A stretch of DNA of 64,000 nt from JAOZTV01 sp965371805 (GTDB lineage: Bacteria > Acidobacteriota > Aminicenantia > UBA2199), in contig CBDUZW010000001.1 of assembly GCA_965371805.1 (NCBI GenBank), positions 62,001-126,000 of the forward strand, written 5' to 3'. Positions 8,763-16,387 of the stretch are shown piece after piece. A model generated the notes under the pieces. The model saw only the letters and a list, made by a program, of their open reading frames with translations, was not told where the DNA came from and did not search any database. The first letter of the stretch is position 1. Each line of letters begins with the position of its first letter. The position numbers and the translations under genes were made by a program.

Positions 8763-9761
8763 GTGAAAAAACAAATATCATTAACTGGAATAAAACCAAC
8801 CGGCTCACCTCATATAGGGAACTTTCTTGGTGCAATAAAACCTGCATTGGAATTAACTGAAAAGTATGATGCACGTTATTTTATAGCAGATTATCATGCT
8901 CTGAATTCTATACGAAATCCCGAAGAATTAAAAAATAATGTTTATGAAGTGGCAGCAACCTGGCTCGCCTGTGGCTTGGATCCTGATAAAGTCATTCTTT
9001 ATAAGCAATCTTCAGTTCCACAAACTTTTGAGTTAGCAACAATGTTAATGGCTTTTACAGCAAAGGGGCTCATGAACCGTGCTCATTCATATAAAGCAAA
9101 TGTTGTTGAAAATGAAAACAAGGGAAAAGATCCAGATTTTGCAATAAATATGGGTTTGTATACATATCCGGTCTTAATGGCAGCTGACATTCTTTTGTTC
9201 GACACCGATATTGTTCCTGTAGGAAAAGACCAAAAACAACATATTGAGATGGCTGTAGATATTGCCCGGGTTTTTAACCATAACTATAAGGGAGAATATA
9301 TTAGAATTCCTGAGCCTTCAATTGGAGAAGATGTAAAAACTGTAATCGGACTCGATGGTAGAAAGATGAGTAAGAGTTATAATAACACAATTCCTATGTT
9401 TTTAGATTCAAAAAAGTTAAGAAAAACAATAATGAAGATCGTTACAAATTCTCAACCGGTTGAAGAGCCGAAGGACCCTGAAAAATGTTCCGTGTTTTCA
9501 CTTTATAAACTATTTGCATCAGAATCAAAACAGGAAAACCTGAGAAAAAGATACATTAAAGGTGGCATAGGATGGGGAGAAGCAAAACAGGAATTATTCG
9601 AAACAATGGAAGAAATAATAAGTCCAAAACGTGCTATTTACAATGAACTCATGGCGGATAAACAGAAAATTGACATTATCCTCTCTGAAGGAGCCGAAAA
9701 AGCTCGCAGTATCGCTTCAAAAAAAATTGAAAGTTTAAGAAAAACAATTGGTATTGATTAA
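8763..9761 (+). CDS. trpS: tryptophanyl-tRNA synthetase
   Basis: A 332-residue class Ic aminoacyl-tRNA synthetase of standard length. GIKPTGSPHIGNF carries the HIGH-like motif (HIGN), DYHAL and the dimer-interface region follow, GKDQKQHIEM is the tryptophan/ATP pocket, and KMSKS is present exactly (GRKMSKSYNN, about residue 202). It charges tRNA-Trp with tryptophan using ATP. The GTG at 8763 is preferred because GGAG at 8753-8756 lies six bases before it; a longer frame from a TTG at 8751 would put the start on the ribosome-binding site. pfk follows 19 bases downstream on the same strand. Confidence 0.95.
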   Translation: MKKQISLTGIKPTGSPHIGNFLGAIKPALELTEKYDARYFIADYHALNSIRNPEELKNNVYEVAATWLACGLDPDKVILYKQSSVPQTFELATMLMAFTAKGLMNRAHSYKANVVENENKGKDPDFAINMGLYTYPVLMAADILLFDTDIVPVGKDQKQHIEMAVDIARVFNHNYKGEYIRIPEPSIGEDVKTVIGLDGRKMSKSYNNTIPMFLDSKKLRKTIMKIVTNSQPVEEPKDPEKCSVFSLYKLFASESKQENLRKRYIKGGIGWGEAKQELFETMEEIISPKRAIYNELMADKQKIDIILSEGAEKARSIASKKIESLRKTIGID

Positions 9762-9780
9762 ATTTAAAGGAGCAGAGTAA

Positions 9781-10974
9781 ATGAATACCAGAAAAACGAT
9801 TGGAATCCTCACCGGTGGAGGTGATGTCCCTGGATTAAATCCGGCAATAAGAGCAGTTACAGTTCGAGCGAATTTGGAAGGATACAGGGTTATAGGAATA
9901 AAGAGGGGTTGGGCTGGATTAGTGGATATGGTTAGAGAGAAAGATGCAGACAATAGTGACTTCTTTGAAGTTCTTACCAATGAAACAGTAAAAAACATTG
10001 GAAGAACCGGAGGAACATTTTTACATTCTTCAAGAACAAGACCCAGTCATATTCCGAAAGACATGGTACCGGATCATCTTACAGACAAGTATAATAAAGA
10101 CATAAATGATCTTACCGATGAAGTTTTAATAAACCTTGATTTCATCGGGATAGATGCACTTATCCCAATTGGAGGAGACGATACCTTAAGTTATGGAGTT
10201 CATCTTCACAATAAAGGTTTCAACGTTATAGCTATCCCAAAAACAATGGATAATGATGTGCCGGGAACAGATTACTGTATTGGATTTTCTACCTGTGTCA
10301 GCAGAACTATTGAGATAGCAAATGCGTTAAGAACAAGTGCTGGTTCTCACGAGAGATTTATGGTCATTGAGGTTTTTGGAAGATATGCAGGATATACTGC
10401 ATTATTACCAACAATGGCAGGAGCAGCTGATAGATGTATAATCCCTGAACATAATTTCGACATGGATAAATTAACAGAACTTCTTTCCTATGACAGAAAT
10501 AGTAATCCTAGTAAATATTCAATAGTTCTTGTCTCTGAAGGAGCATTGGATAAAAAACAGAATATGATTTATTCGGACGAAGAAAAGGATATGTATGGGC
10601 ATAAAAAGCTTGGAGGGATTGGAGATATTATTGCAGAAAAATTAAGAGAAATTTCACCAAAATATAATAATGGTAAAAGAGTAAACACGATTACCCAGAG
10701 ACTCGGATATCTTGTCAGAAGTGGGAACCCGGATGCTGTTGATTCAATAGTTCCAATGGTTTATGGAAACATTGCTTTTGATTTAATTAATGACAATTCC
10801 TATGGAAAGCTTGTATGTTTAAGAAACGGTGAGTATGACAGTGTTCCTATTGACATTATTACAAGTAGAAAAAAACAGATCGATGTTGCAAAATACTATG
10901 ATACAGATAGACTAAGACCTATTTACAAAAAATTTACAGGTATGCCTTTCTTCTTAATCACACAGGATTTTTAA
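9781..10974 (+). CDS. 6-phosphofructokinase, probably pyrophosphate-dependent
   Basis: A 397-residue PfkA-superfamily protein. It starts with the phosphoryl-donor loop (GILTGGGDVPGLN), has GGDDT near residue 130 and PKTMDNDVPGTD near residue 155. ATP-dependent enzymes have GGDGS and PGTIDND at these places. The Asp in GGDDT and the Lys in PKT are the two residues that mark pyrophosphate-dependent enzymes. It would convert fructose 6-phosphate to fructose 1,6-bisphosphate reversibly in glycolysis. At about 400 residues it is longer than bacterial ATP-PFK (about 320) and similar to the group III PPi/ATP enzymes. AAAGGAG lies before the ATG. It is co-directional with trpS and probably co-transcribed. 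Confidence 0.88.
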   Translation: MNTRKTIGILTGGGDVPGLNPAIRAVTVRANLEGYRVIGIKRGWAGLVDMVREKDADNSDFFEVLTNETVKNIGRTGGTFLHSSRTRPSHIPKDMVPDHLTDKYNKDINDLTDEVLINLDFIGIDALIPIGGDDTLSYGVHLHNKGFNVIAIPKTMDNDVPGTDYCIGFSTCVSRTIEIANALRTSAGSHERFMVIEVFGRYAGYTALLPTMAGAADRCIIPEHNFDMDKLTELLSYDRNSNPSKYSIVLVSEGALDKKQNMIYSDEEKDMYGHKKLGGIGDIIAEKLREISPKYNNGKRVNTITQRLGYLVRSGNPDAVDSIVPMVYGNIAFDLINDNSYGKLVCLRNGEYDSVPIDIITSRKKQIDVAKYYDTDRLRPIYKKFTGMPFFLITQDF

Positions 10975-11035
10975 GAACCCTATTACGGCTTTTTTATATT
11001 CACTTTTAAAAGACTATAAAGATTTATTGTAAAAA

Positions 11036-11572
11036 TCAATCTACCTTCGATATATGAAGGAACCATTCTTCAGTATCTACATTTTCTATAAGTTGATACA
11101 ACTTCCCTTTTTTTATTGTAGCCGGATATTCATCCAAAGGATCTTTGAAAACATAGGGAACAAAGGTTTCCTTCAAAAAATTACCTTTATCATCAAAGAT
11201 AAAAACCTCGTTTTTATCTTTGTCCCTCATATAGGTAAAGACATACACCTTCCCATCCGCGACATAAAAACTCTGGATTGCAGGAAAATATTCTGGAAAC
11301 ATAATTGGTTGCATACTTTTAAAATAGGGTTCATTGTTCGGACTTGTTTTTAAAAAGTTAATCACCTGCTTTTTAACCTTAGTCGAAACCTTTGTTTTAT
11401 TATGAATGTATGTAATGTCATACAGTTTGTCAGCTTTTTTATTCAGCACTTTGATGACAAATTCATTTCTATTTCCAAGGAACACTTTATCACCTATTGT
11501 ATGAAAGGACAGAGAATGAGTAAATATTCTAGTCCTCTTTCCTGTAGGAGCGCTCGAAAAGGTCGTTGCCAA
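11036..11572 (-). pseudogene. 3' fragment of a 6-bladed propeller gene (paralogue of 13245-14240)
   Basis: From about 11541 down to the stop at 11036 the translation is nearly the same as the C-terminal half of the intact propeller protein at 13245-14240: about 25 differences in 167 residues by eye, beginning at the TRIF..HSL..FHTIGDKVF segment. The first ten residues of the open frame do not match, and nothing equivalent to the signal peptide or first blades is present, so the gene is broken and has no credible start. The 3' ends of the two copies are identical up to the stop codon. Without export signal or blades 1-3 a functional product is unlikely. Confidence 0.85.
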
Positions 11573-11709
11573 ATACTCTGCTTCAGGAAAAAAACTTAAA
11601 GAGCTTTATAGTCTTAAATCGGATTTTATGGCAGAAAAACCGGGAAAGGGAAATATAGCTGCCTTTTCACACAATCTAAGTTCCGCTTTTATAAAAAGAC
11701 CTGGCACTT
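11542..11709 (+). pseudogene. opposed fragment of another propeller gene
   Basis: The plus strand from about 11542 to the TAG at 11707-11709 is open and reads like the middle of the same family: KYSASGKKLKELYSLKSD, then GKGNIAAFSHNL and IKRPGT. This parallels YDRNFKRIKELHRQKKD followed by GKGTRIFAHSL in the intact protein. It has no start and ends early, and it abuts the minus-strand fragment head to head. It looks like a remnant of an inverted copy or of a second propeller gene. The remaining bases to 11960 show no coding signal, only AT-rich sequence. Confidence 0.6.
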
Positions 11710-11964
11710 AGGTGACTTTTAGCTGTTTTTTTGCCTTGTAATGCCAAAATAATTAAAAATATCAACAAAAAGTTCCGGATCTTACTGAAATCGGAAATTT
11801 TACCTTAATATTTTATTAGCTATATTTTAAAGTTATTTAAATAAATTTTATATTTTTTTACATTTATCAGTTGTAACGCCTTTATTAATAGGAGCATTGA
11901 CAAGTTCCAGTTCCAAAACAAAAAGGGAACTTATATTGCGTCAAACGGCACTTATGTTCCCATT

Positions 11965-11984
11965 AGCCCCTATTGGGCTTTTAT
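11965..11984 (+). terminator. weak hairpin with T-tract
   Basis: AGCCC (11965-11969), a five-base loop, GGGCT (11975-11979), then TTTAT. Read on the plus strand it would end transcripts coming from the propeller remnant. It overlaps the stop codon of the esterase gene on the other strand. The stem is short. Confidence 0.3.
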
Positions 11985-13097
11985 CTCTCTTATTTTCGCT
12001 TGAATATTCTTTGACCGGGGATTAATTCTAAGTCCCTCTTCTAACATTTTTATCGCCTTATCTTTTTGTTTTATTTCCAGATAAAGGTCTGCCAAAACCA
12101 AATATCTGACAGTATTGTGTGGATATTGCTGAACATGATAGAAGGTAGCTTCAATCAATTTAGTCTGTTTTTTCTCTCTTTTTAACCGGCTTCTTAAGCT
12201 CCATATTAAATCTGAAGGGGGGGTAACCTTCATCTGAAATTTCAACTCTTTTGCTTTATAATGAGAGATTAACTCCTGTAGGTTACCTTTAAAAAACCAA
12301 TGAGTTGGAGGTCCCCAATTGGCAAATAGTGACCTAATCCCCTGATAAAAACCCTTAATCGGAAAATGTCCCTCTCCATCAAAAACTTCAGACCCTAAAG
12401 TGAATCCCTTTGAATCTATCTTTTTTAGCCGGCTACTCAGATCCTTCAAGTATTTTATTAAATTTTCGTCTTCATCGCCGCCTGCTGAATAAAACAAGTA
12501 TTTTCCCTTTAATTTTTCAGGGTTAATGTTTTTCAGATCTAATTCAATTGTGAGTTTTCCCTCCTTCTGGTTTAAACTTGGGCTGGTGGCTATTGCTGCC
12601 TGAAATGGCAATGACCCTTCCAATAAGGTATGGAGTGCAAAGAGACCTCCCAATGAATGTCCCATCAGGATATTAAAGTCAGTTGTCTGGTATTTTTGTT
12701 TTAGATAGGGTAATAGCTCTTTTGCGATAAACTTTTGGAAATTTTTAGCCCCTGTCATTTTCCCATTTCGAACGTCCAGGTCCCTTCCTCGATTTGTATT
12801 TGGCACCCCAACAACAACCATTTCAGGAAAAAAATTAGGGGTTAATACATCCAAATATGATTTTACATAACGGAATAGATCCCCCCCATCCAGTACCAAC
12901 ACCAATGGATAAGAGCCTTTGCCGGATTTAAAACCATATGGCAATCCGATCTCCAATTTACGTTCCTCCTTCAAAACTGTCGAATACAAGGATTCAGTAT
13001 ACCCCAATTCAATTGCTTTAATTTTTTTTGTATCCTTAGTAATTAGCGGTATTGCTAGAAAACAACTGATTATAATTCCTATTAAAAAAGTTTTCAT
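11970..13097 (-). CDS. exported esterase (alpha/beta hydrolase, esterase D/IroE-like) with C-terminal TPR
   Basis: A 375-residue protein: an N-terminal membrane/export segment (MKTFLIGIIISCFLAIPLI), an alpha/beta hydrolase domain of the putative-esterase family (PF00756 type) with VLVLDGGDLF (oxyanion region), the nucleophile elbow GHSLGG near residue 149 and a catalytic histidine in EGHFP near residue 245, and a C-terminal TPR unit (LADLYLEIKQKDKAIKMLEEGL). Such proteins hydrolyse ester substrates in the periplasm; siderophore esterases belong here, but the substrate cannot be told. The ATG at 13097 has AAAGGAG six bases upstream; the frame continues to 13151 without such a site. It sits between an intact and a broken propeller gene, which suggests local rearrangement. 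Confidence 0.8.
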   Translation of the reverse strand: MKTFLIGIIISCFLAIPLITKDTKKIKAIELGYTESLYSTVLKEERKLEIGLPYGFKSGKGSYPLVLVLDGGDLFRYVKSYLDVLTPNFFPEMVVVGVPNTNRGRDLDVRNGKMTGAKNFQKFIAKELLPYLKQKYQTTDFNILMGHSLGGLFALHTLLEGSLPFQAAIATSPSLNQKEGKLTIELDLKNINPEKLKGKYLFYSAGGDEDENLIKYLKDLSSRLKKIDSKGFTLGSEVFDGEGHFPIKGFYQGIRSLFANWGPPTHWFFKGNLQELISHYKAKELKFQMKVTPPSDLIWSLRSRLKREKKQTKLIEATFYHVQQYPHNTVRYLVLADLYLEIKQKDKAIKMLEEGLRINPRSKNIQAKIREIKAQ

Positions 13098-13172
13098 CGT
13101 ATCTCCTTTGCCTATGCCATCATTTATAAGTTGGCCGTGGACTGTCGTCAATTAGTTAAAGACATAAAAATA

Positions 13173-13204
13173 TTGTAAGCGTGTAGTTAGCTACACGCTT
13201 ACAA
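13173..13204 (-). terminator. strong hairpin terminator of the propeller gene
   Basis: A perfect 14-base inverted repeat (TTGTAAGCGTGTAG and its complement) with a four-base loop. On the minus strand it is followed by TATTTTTAT. It lies 40 bases after the stop of the propeller gene at 13245 and before the esterase gene, so it should separate the two. Confidence 0.75.
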
Positions 13205-13244
13205 AACTTTACTTTAAACTTAATATTTTTTGTTATTATAAAAA

Positions 13245-14240
13245 TCAATCTACCTTCGATATATGAAGGAACCATTCTTCAGTATCTTCATTTTCTATAA
13301 GTTGATACAACTTCCCTTTTTTTATTGTAGCCGGATACTCATCCAAAGGATCTTTGAAGGCATAGGGAACAAGAGTTTTCATTAAAAACTTTCCCTTTAT
13401 ATCAAATATGAAAACCTCGTTTTTATCTTTGTCCCTATTATAAGTAAACACATACACCTTCCCATCCGCAACGTAGAAACTCTTGATTGCTGGAAAATAT
13501 TCTGGAAACATAATAGGTTGCATACTTTTAAAATAAGGTGCATTGTTCGGGCTTGTTTTTAAAAAATTAATTACCTGGTTTTTAACCTTAGAAGTAACCT
13601 TTGTTTTTTTGTAATTATATGTAATGTCATACAGTTTATTGGTGTTTTTATCCAGTACTTTGATAACAAATTCATTTCTATTTGCGATGAACACCTTATC
13701 ACCTATCGTATGAAAGGGCAGAGAATGAGCAAATATCCTAGTTCCCTTTCCTTGGAGTTGAACATCTTTCTTTTGTCGATGAAGTTCTTTTATTCGCTTA
13801 AAATTTCTATCATAAAAATTAATAGTAACAAATAATACACCATTGACCATAACTAGTTTGTTACCAATAAAATATTTTCCCAGTGGTTTCACTTTCATAT
13901 CCGGATGAGGAGTCCCAAACTCCTCTTTAAAAACTCCATTTTTTGTAAAGTAAGAAACCTTTCCTGAACTATTGAAACAAAGATCATTTTTCAAGGCATA
14001 TACATATCGGATCATTCCTTTAAATTCTCCGGGACCTTCTCCTCTTTTCCCAAATTTTTTTACAAGTTTAAAATCATTTTTAGAGTAAATATAAACAGTG
14101 GATCTTTCAGTTATATATATTTGATTCTCATCAACTGCCAAAGAGTGCGGATTAGAAAGATCCTGAAATAAGATTGTTTCAGCTCCAAAAAGTAAATTCA
14201 CAAATATTAAAATTATTAGTATCACCATCATTGTTCTCAT
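13245..14240 (-). CDS. secreted 6-bladed beta-propeller protein
   Basis: A 331-residue protein with a signal peptide (about residues 1-20, ending LFGA). FGKRGEGPGEF near residue 63 is the family's blade signature. Further blades carry SYFTKNGVFKEEFG, NFYDRNFKRIKEL and VFIFDIKGKFL. It is the intact relative of the fragment at 11036 and shares its layout with the protein at 1972-3003. Its function is unknown; the family is thought to mediate binding outside the cytoplasm. The start is supported by AAGGAG before the ATG. It is transcribed alone: a strong terminator follows, and 233 bases with a palindrome lie upstream. Confidence 0.8.
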   Translation of the reverse strand: MRTMMVILIILIFVNLLFGAETILFQDLSNPHSLAVDENQIYITERSTVYIYSKNDFKLVKKFGKRGEGPGEFKGMIRYVYALKNDLCFNSSGKVSYFTKNGVFKEEFGTPHPDMKVKPLGKYFIGNKLVMVNGVLFVTINFYDRNFKRIKELHRQKKDVQLQGKGTRIFAHSLPFHTIGDKVFIANRNEFVIKVLDKNTNKLYDITYNYKKTKVTSKVKNQVINFLKTSPNNAPYFKSMQPIMFPEYFPAIKSFYVADGKVYVFTYNRDKDKNEVFIFDIKGKFLMKTLVPYAFKDPLDEYPATIKKGKLYQLIENEDTEEWFLHISKVD

Positions 14241-14364
14241 AATTTCTTCTCCTTTTTTTAATTTATATAATCTTTATTTATAATATATTTGACATATATC
14301 ATTGTATAGGAAACTCACTCTAATAATAGTCCTAAATTTAGATTCAGAACAACTGTCGTGTTTT

Positions 14365-14380
14365 TGTTACAATTGTAACA
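14365..14380. promoter_or_regulatory. 16-base perfect palindrome, possible operator
   Basis: TGTTACAATTGTAACA reads the same on both strands. It lies about 125 bases upstream of the propeller gene start at 14240, in a region without genes. A dimeric repressor could bind it; no specific regulator can be named. Confidence 0.4.
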
Positions 14381-14442
14381 GAGTATTTCTTATGAATGGT
14401 TATAAAGGATTAATCAGATGATTCCCCAGTTTCTTTCCTAAT

Positions 14443-14480
14443 TTCCTGACTACTAACAATTTTTAATTTAGTGTCAGGAA
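14443..14480 (-). terminator. hairpin at the end of the DUF4388/TPR gene
   Basis: TTCCTGAC (14443-14450) pairs with GTCAGGAA (14473-14480), and inner bases (CTAA with TTAG) extend the stem. It includes the stop codon at 14474. There is no T-tract, so it may protect the RNA end rather than terminate transcription alone. Confidence 0.4.
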
Positions 14481-16294
14481 CCCAGCTTAATATCTTTTTT
14501 TAGTATTGAAAAAATTGAAGATTTTTTTTTATTTTTCCTTAAAATGTCTTGAATAGATCTAACTGCATTTGTATGGTGCAATGTCATATCTAAAACCTTC
14601 TCAAAACATTTTTGTGCTTTTTTATCCTTATTCTGCTTTTTATACAATACTCCAAGATTATATATAGGATCAGAATTCCATGGAATTAACTCAATAGCTT
14701 TTTTAAAATTCATTTCTGCTTCTAAATATGTCTGCTTCTGATGGGATTGCGCTAAACCTAATAAAAAACTACATTCACCTTTTAAGGATGTCTGTTTTAA
14801 ATTACCTCTAAGAATATTGATCACATCCAGGTAATTACCAGCTTTATATTGATCTTCAGCTCTCTGAAAAAATACTGCTTCTTCATCAGAGATTTCTTTT
14901 CTATATGTGTAGTTGTCATTAGCAGATTTATTTTTTTTAATTTCTACTGAATCTATTATCGATTTCTTTGGTAGTCCAAAATTTTTTGTTATTTTTTGTT
15001 TTTCTGAGTTAGTTTGTTCTTCTACTGAATCTAATATCGGTTTCTTTGGTAGTCCAAAATTTTTATTTAACTGTTTATCAGCTGACTTATTTTCTTTTTC
15101 TGGCAACTCTATTGAAGATTCCTTTGGAATTCCAAAATCCTTTTTAAGATTTTCATTAACTGGTTCATTTTCTTCTTCTTTTAGCTCTATTGATGACTCT
15201 TTTGGTATCCCAAAGTCCTTTTTTAACTTTATATTAACTGACTCATTCTTTTCTTCTATTAAATCTAGTGATGTCTCCTTTGGTATCCCAAATCCCGTAT
15301 TTATATTAGTGTCTTTTTCCACTATTCCAACACTTCCACTTCTTAATATAACTAGATCCAATTGAACCTTCTTTAATTTAATAGATACAGATTCTGCAAT
15401 CTTTTTTATTTTTGAATTTTTTACAGAGTCAAAATTATTTACATCAAATTTTCGAGCCATTTGCTCATATTTAGTATTAATCTCTTCTATTGTCGAATAC
15501 TCATCTACTCCAAAGACACTGTAATTGTCCTTTATTTCAGAGTTTAAAATTTTATCTATTTCAATTAAGTCATGTATCTCTCGCTTAATATCATATACAT
15601 TTGACTTTTCTGTAAAATCTATTATTTCAAAAAGTAAAAAAATCAGCATAATCCGCCAATAATACTCAGGATTAAGAGCTAATGCTGTAATTATTTCAGC
15701 ATTAGACATCCCCTTACATTCTTCCAAATTATTGTAAAAATTTATTTCATCCTTAGACAATATTTTTTTTATAGATCCGGAAAGTGATAAAGCAACAGGA
15801 GATTTAAGATCAACCTCACCTATAAAAAAGGATAAATCTCTCATTTTCCTGACACCTTCAATAATAATTGGAGGCAATGGAATAAGGAATTTATCACTTT
15901 TAATAACTATCTCTTTATCTACTATTTCATAAATTATATTTTTTAATTGCAATGAGTTTACTGCAATTTTTCTAGCCTGATACTGTCTTGCATATATTAA
16001 ATCAGTTTTTGAGACAATTTTTTTTTTTATTAATATTTCACCAATTTTCTTATCAGTCCTTTCAGGCAATCCAAATAAATGTTCATATTGCTCTTTTGTT
16101 ATTTTTTCAAGAAGAAGCAAAAACACTAAAAGTTGTTCGTTTAAAGCATCACTTTTAGCATAGACCAGGTTGCCATCGCAAAAATAGAGTTTTTTTGTAA
16201 GATTATAACCTTTTAGTATGATTTTTCCAGAAAAACCAGTATTCATGATTTTTTTATATATCAATGCAACTAAATAATGGTCTGAATATGACAT
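14474..16294 (-). CDS. DUF4388 (PATAN-like) protein with J-like domain, 26-residue repeats and TPRs
   Basis: A 606-residue cytoplasmic protein without signal peptide. Residues 1-130 match DUF4388: FSGKIILKGYNLTKKLYFCDGN and IGEILIKKKIVSKTDL. Residues 257-310 look like a degenerate DnaJ-type J domain (YSVFGVDEYSTIEEINTKYEQMARKF), lacking HPD. Residues 335-460 are five tandem copies of a 26-residue acidic/basic repeat opening FG[IL]PK. Residues 470-575 hold about three TPR units. In other bacteria DUF4388-J-TPR proteins accompany gliding, chemosensory or two-component systems, so a signalling or scaffold role is plausible. No Shine-Dalgarno site precedes the ATG, but a promoter lies ten bases before it. 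Confidence 0.75.
   Translation of the reverse strand: MSYSDHYLVALIYKKIMNTGFSGKIILKGYNLTKKLYFCDGNLVYAKSDALNEQLLVFLLLLEKITKEQYEHLFGLPERTDKKIGEILIKKKIVSKTDLIYARQYQARKIAVNSLQLKNIIYEIVDKEIVIKSDKFLIPLPPIIIEGVRKMRDLSFFIGEVDLKSPVALSLSGSIKKILSKDEINFYNNLEECKGMSNAEIITALALNPEYYWRIMLIFLLFEIIDFTEKSNVYDIKREIHDLIEIDKILNSEIKDNYSVFGVDEYSTIEEINTKYEQMARKFDVNNFDSVKNSKIKKIAESVSIKLKKVQLDLVILRSGSVGIVEKDTNINTGFGIPKETSLDLIEEKNESVNIKLKKDFGIPKESSIELKEEENEPVNENLKKDFGIPKESSIELPEKENKSADKQLNKNFGLPKKPILDSVEEQTNSEKQKITKNFGLPKKSIIDSVEIKKNKSANDNYTYRKEISDEEAVFFQRAEDQYKAGNYLDVINILRGNLKQTSLKGECSFLLGLAQSHQKQTYLEAEMNFKKAIELIPWNSDPIYNLGVLYKKQNKDKKAQKCFEKVLDMTLHHTNAVRSIQDILRKNKKKSSIFSILKKDIKLGS
14903..15292 (-). repeat. five tandem 78-base coding repeats
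   Basis: Inside the DUF4388/TPR gene. FG[IL]PK occurs at residues 335, 361, 387, 413 and 439, spaced exactly 26 residues (78 bases) apart. Copies 1-3 carry FGIPKE and copies 4-5 FGLPKK, which suggests stepwise duplication. The spacers are rich in Glu, Lys and Asn and probably disordered. Confidence 0.9.
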
Positions 16295-16304
16295 TGTCTG
16301 TCAT

Positions 16305-16333
16305 ATAATACTCAATTTTTTTCTAAATTACAA
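16305..16333 (-). promoter_or_regulatory. promoter for the DUF4388/TPR gene
   Basis: On the minus strand: TTGTAA (16333-16328), 17 bases, TATTAT (16310-16305), then ten bases to the ATG at 16294. The leader would be only a few bases long and has no ribosome-binding site. Confidence 0.5.
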
Positions 16334-16387
16334 GTTTTTTTTACATTACCAGGCAATTTAATTGATATTGCCCGGCAATATATAATT

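Noticed and set aside
14913..15365. Plus-strand 150-codon serine/phenylalanine-rich frame
   Set aside because: Reverse reading of the FG[IL]PK repeat region of the DUF4388 gene; its apparent repeats come from those.
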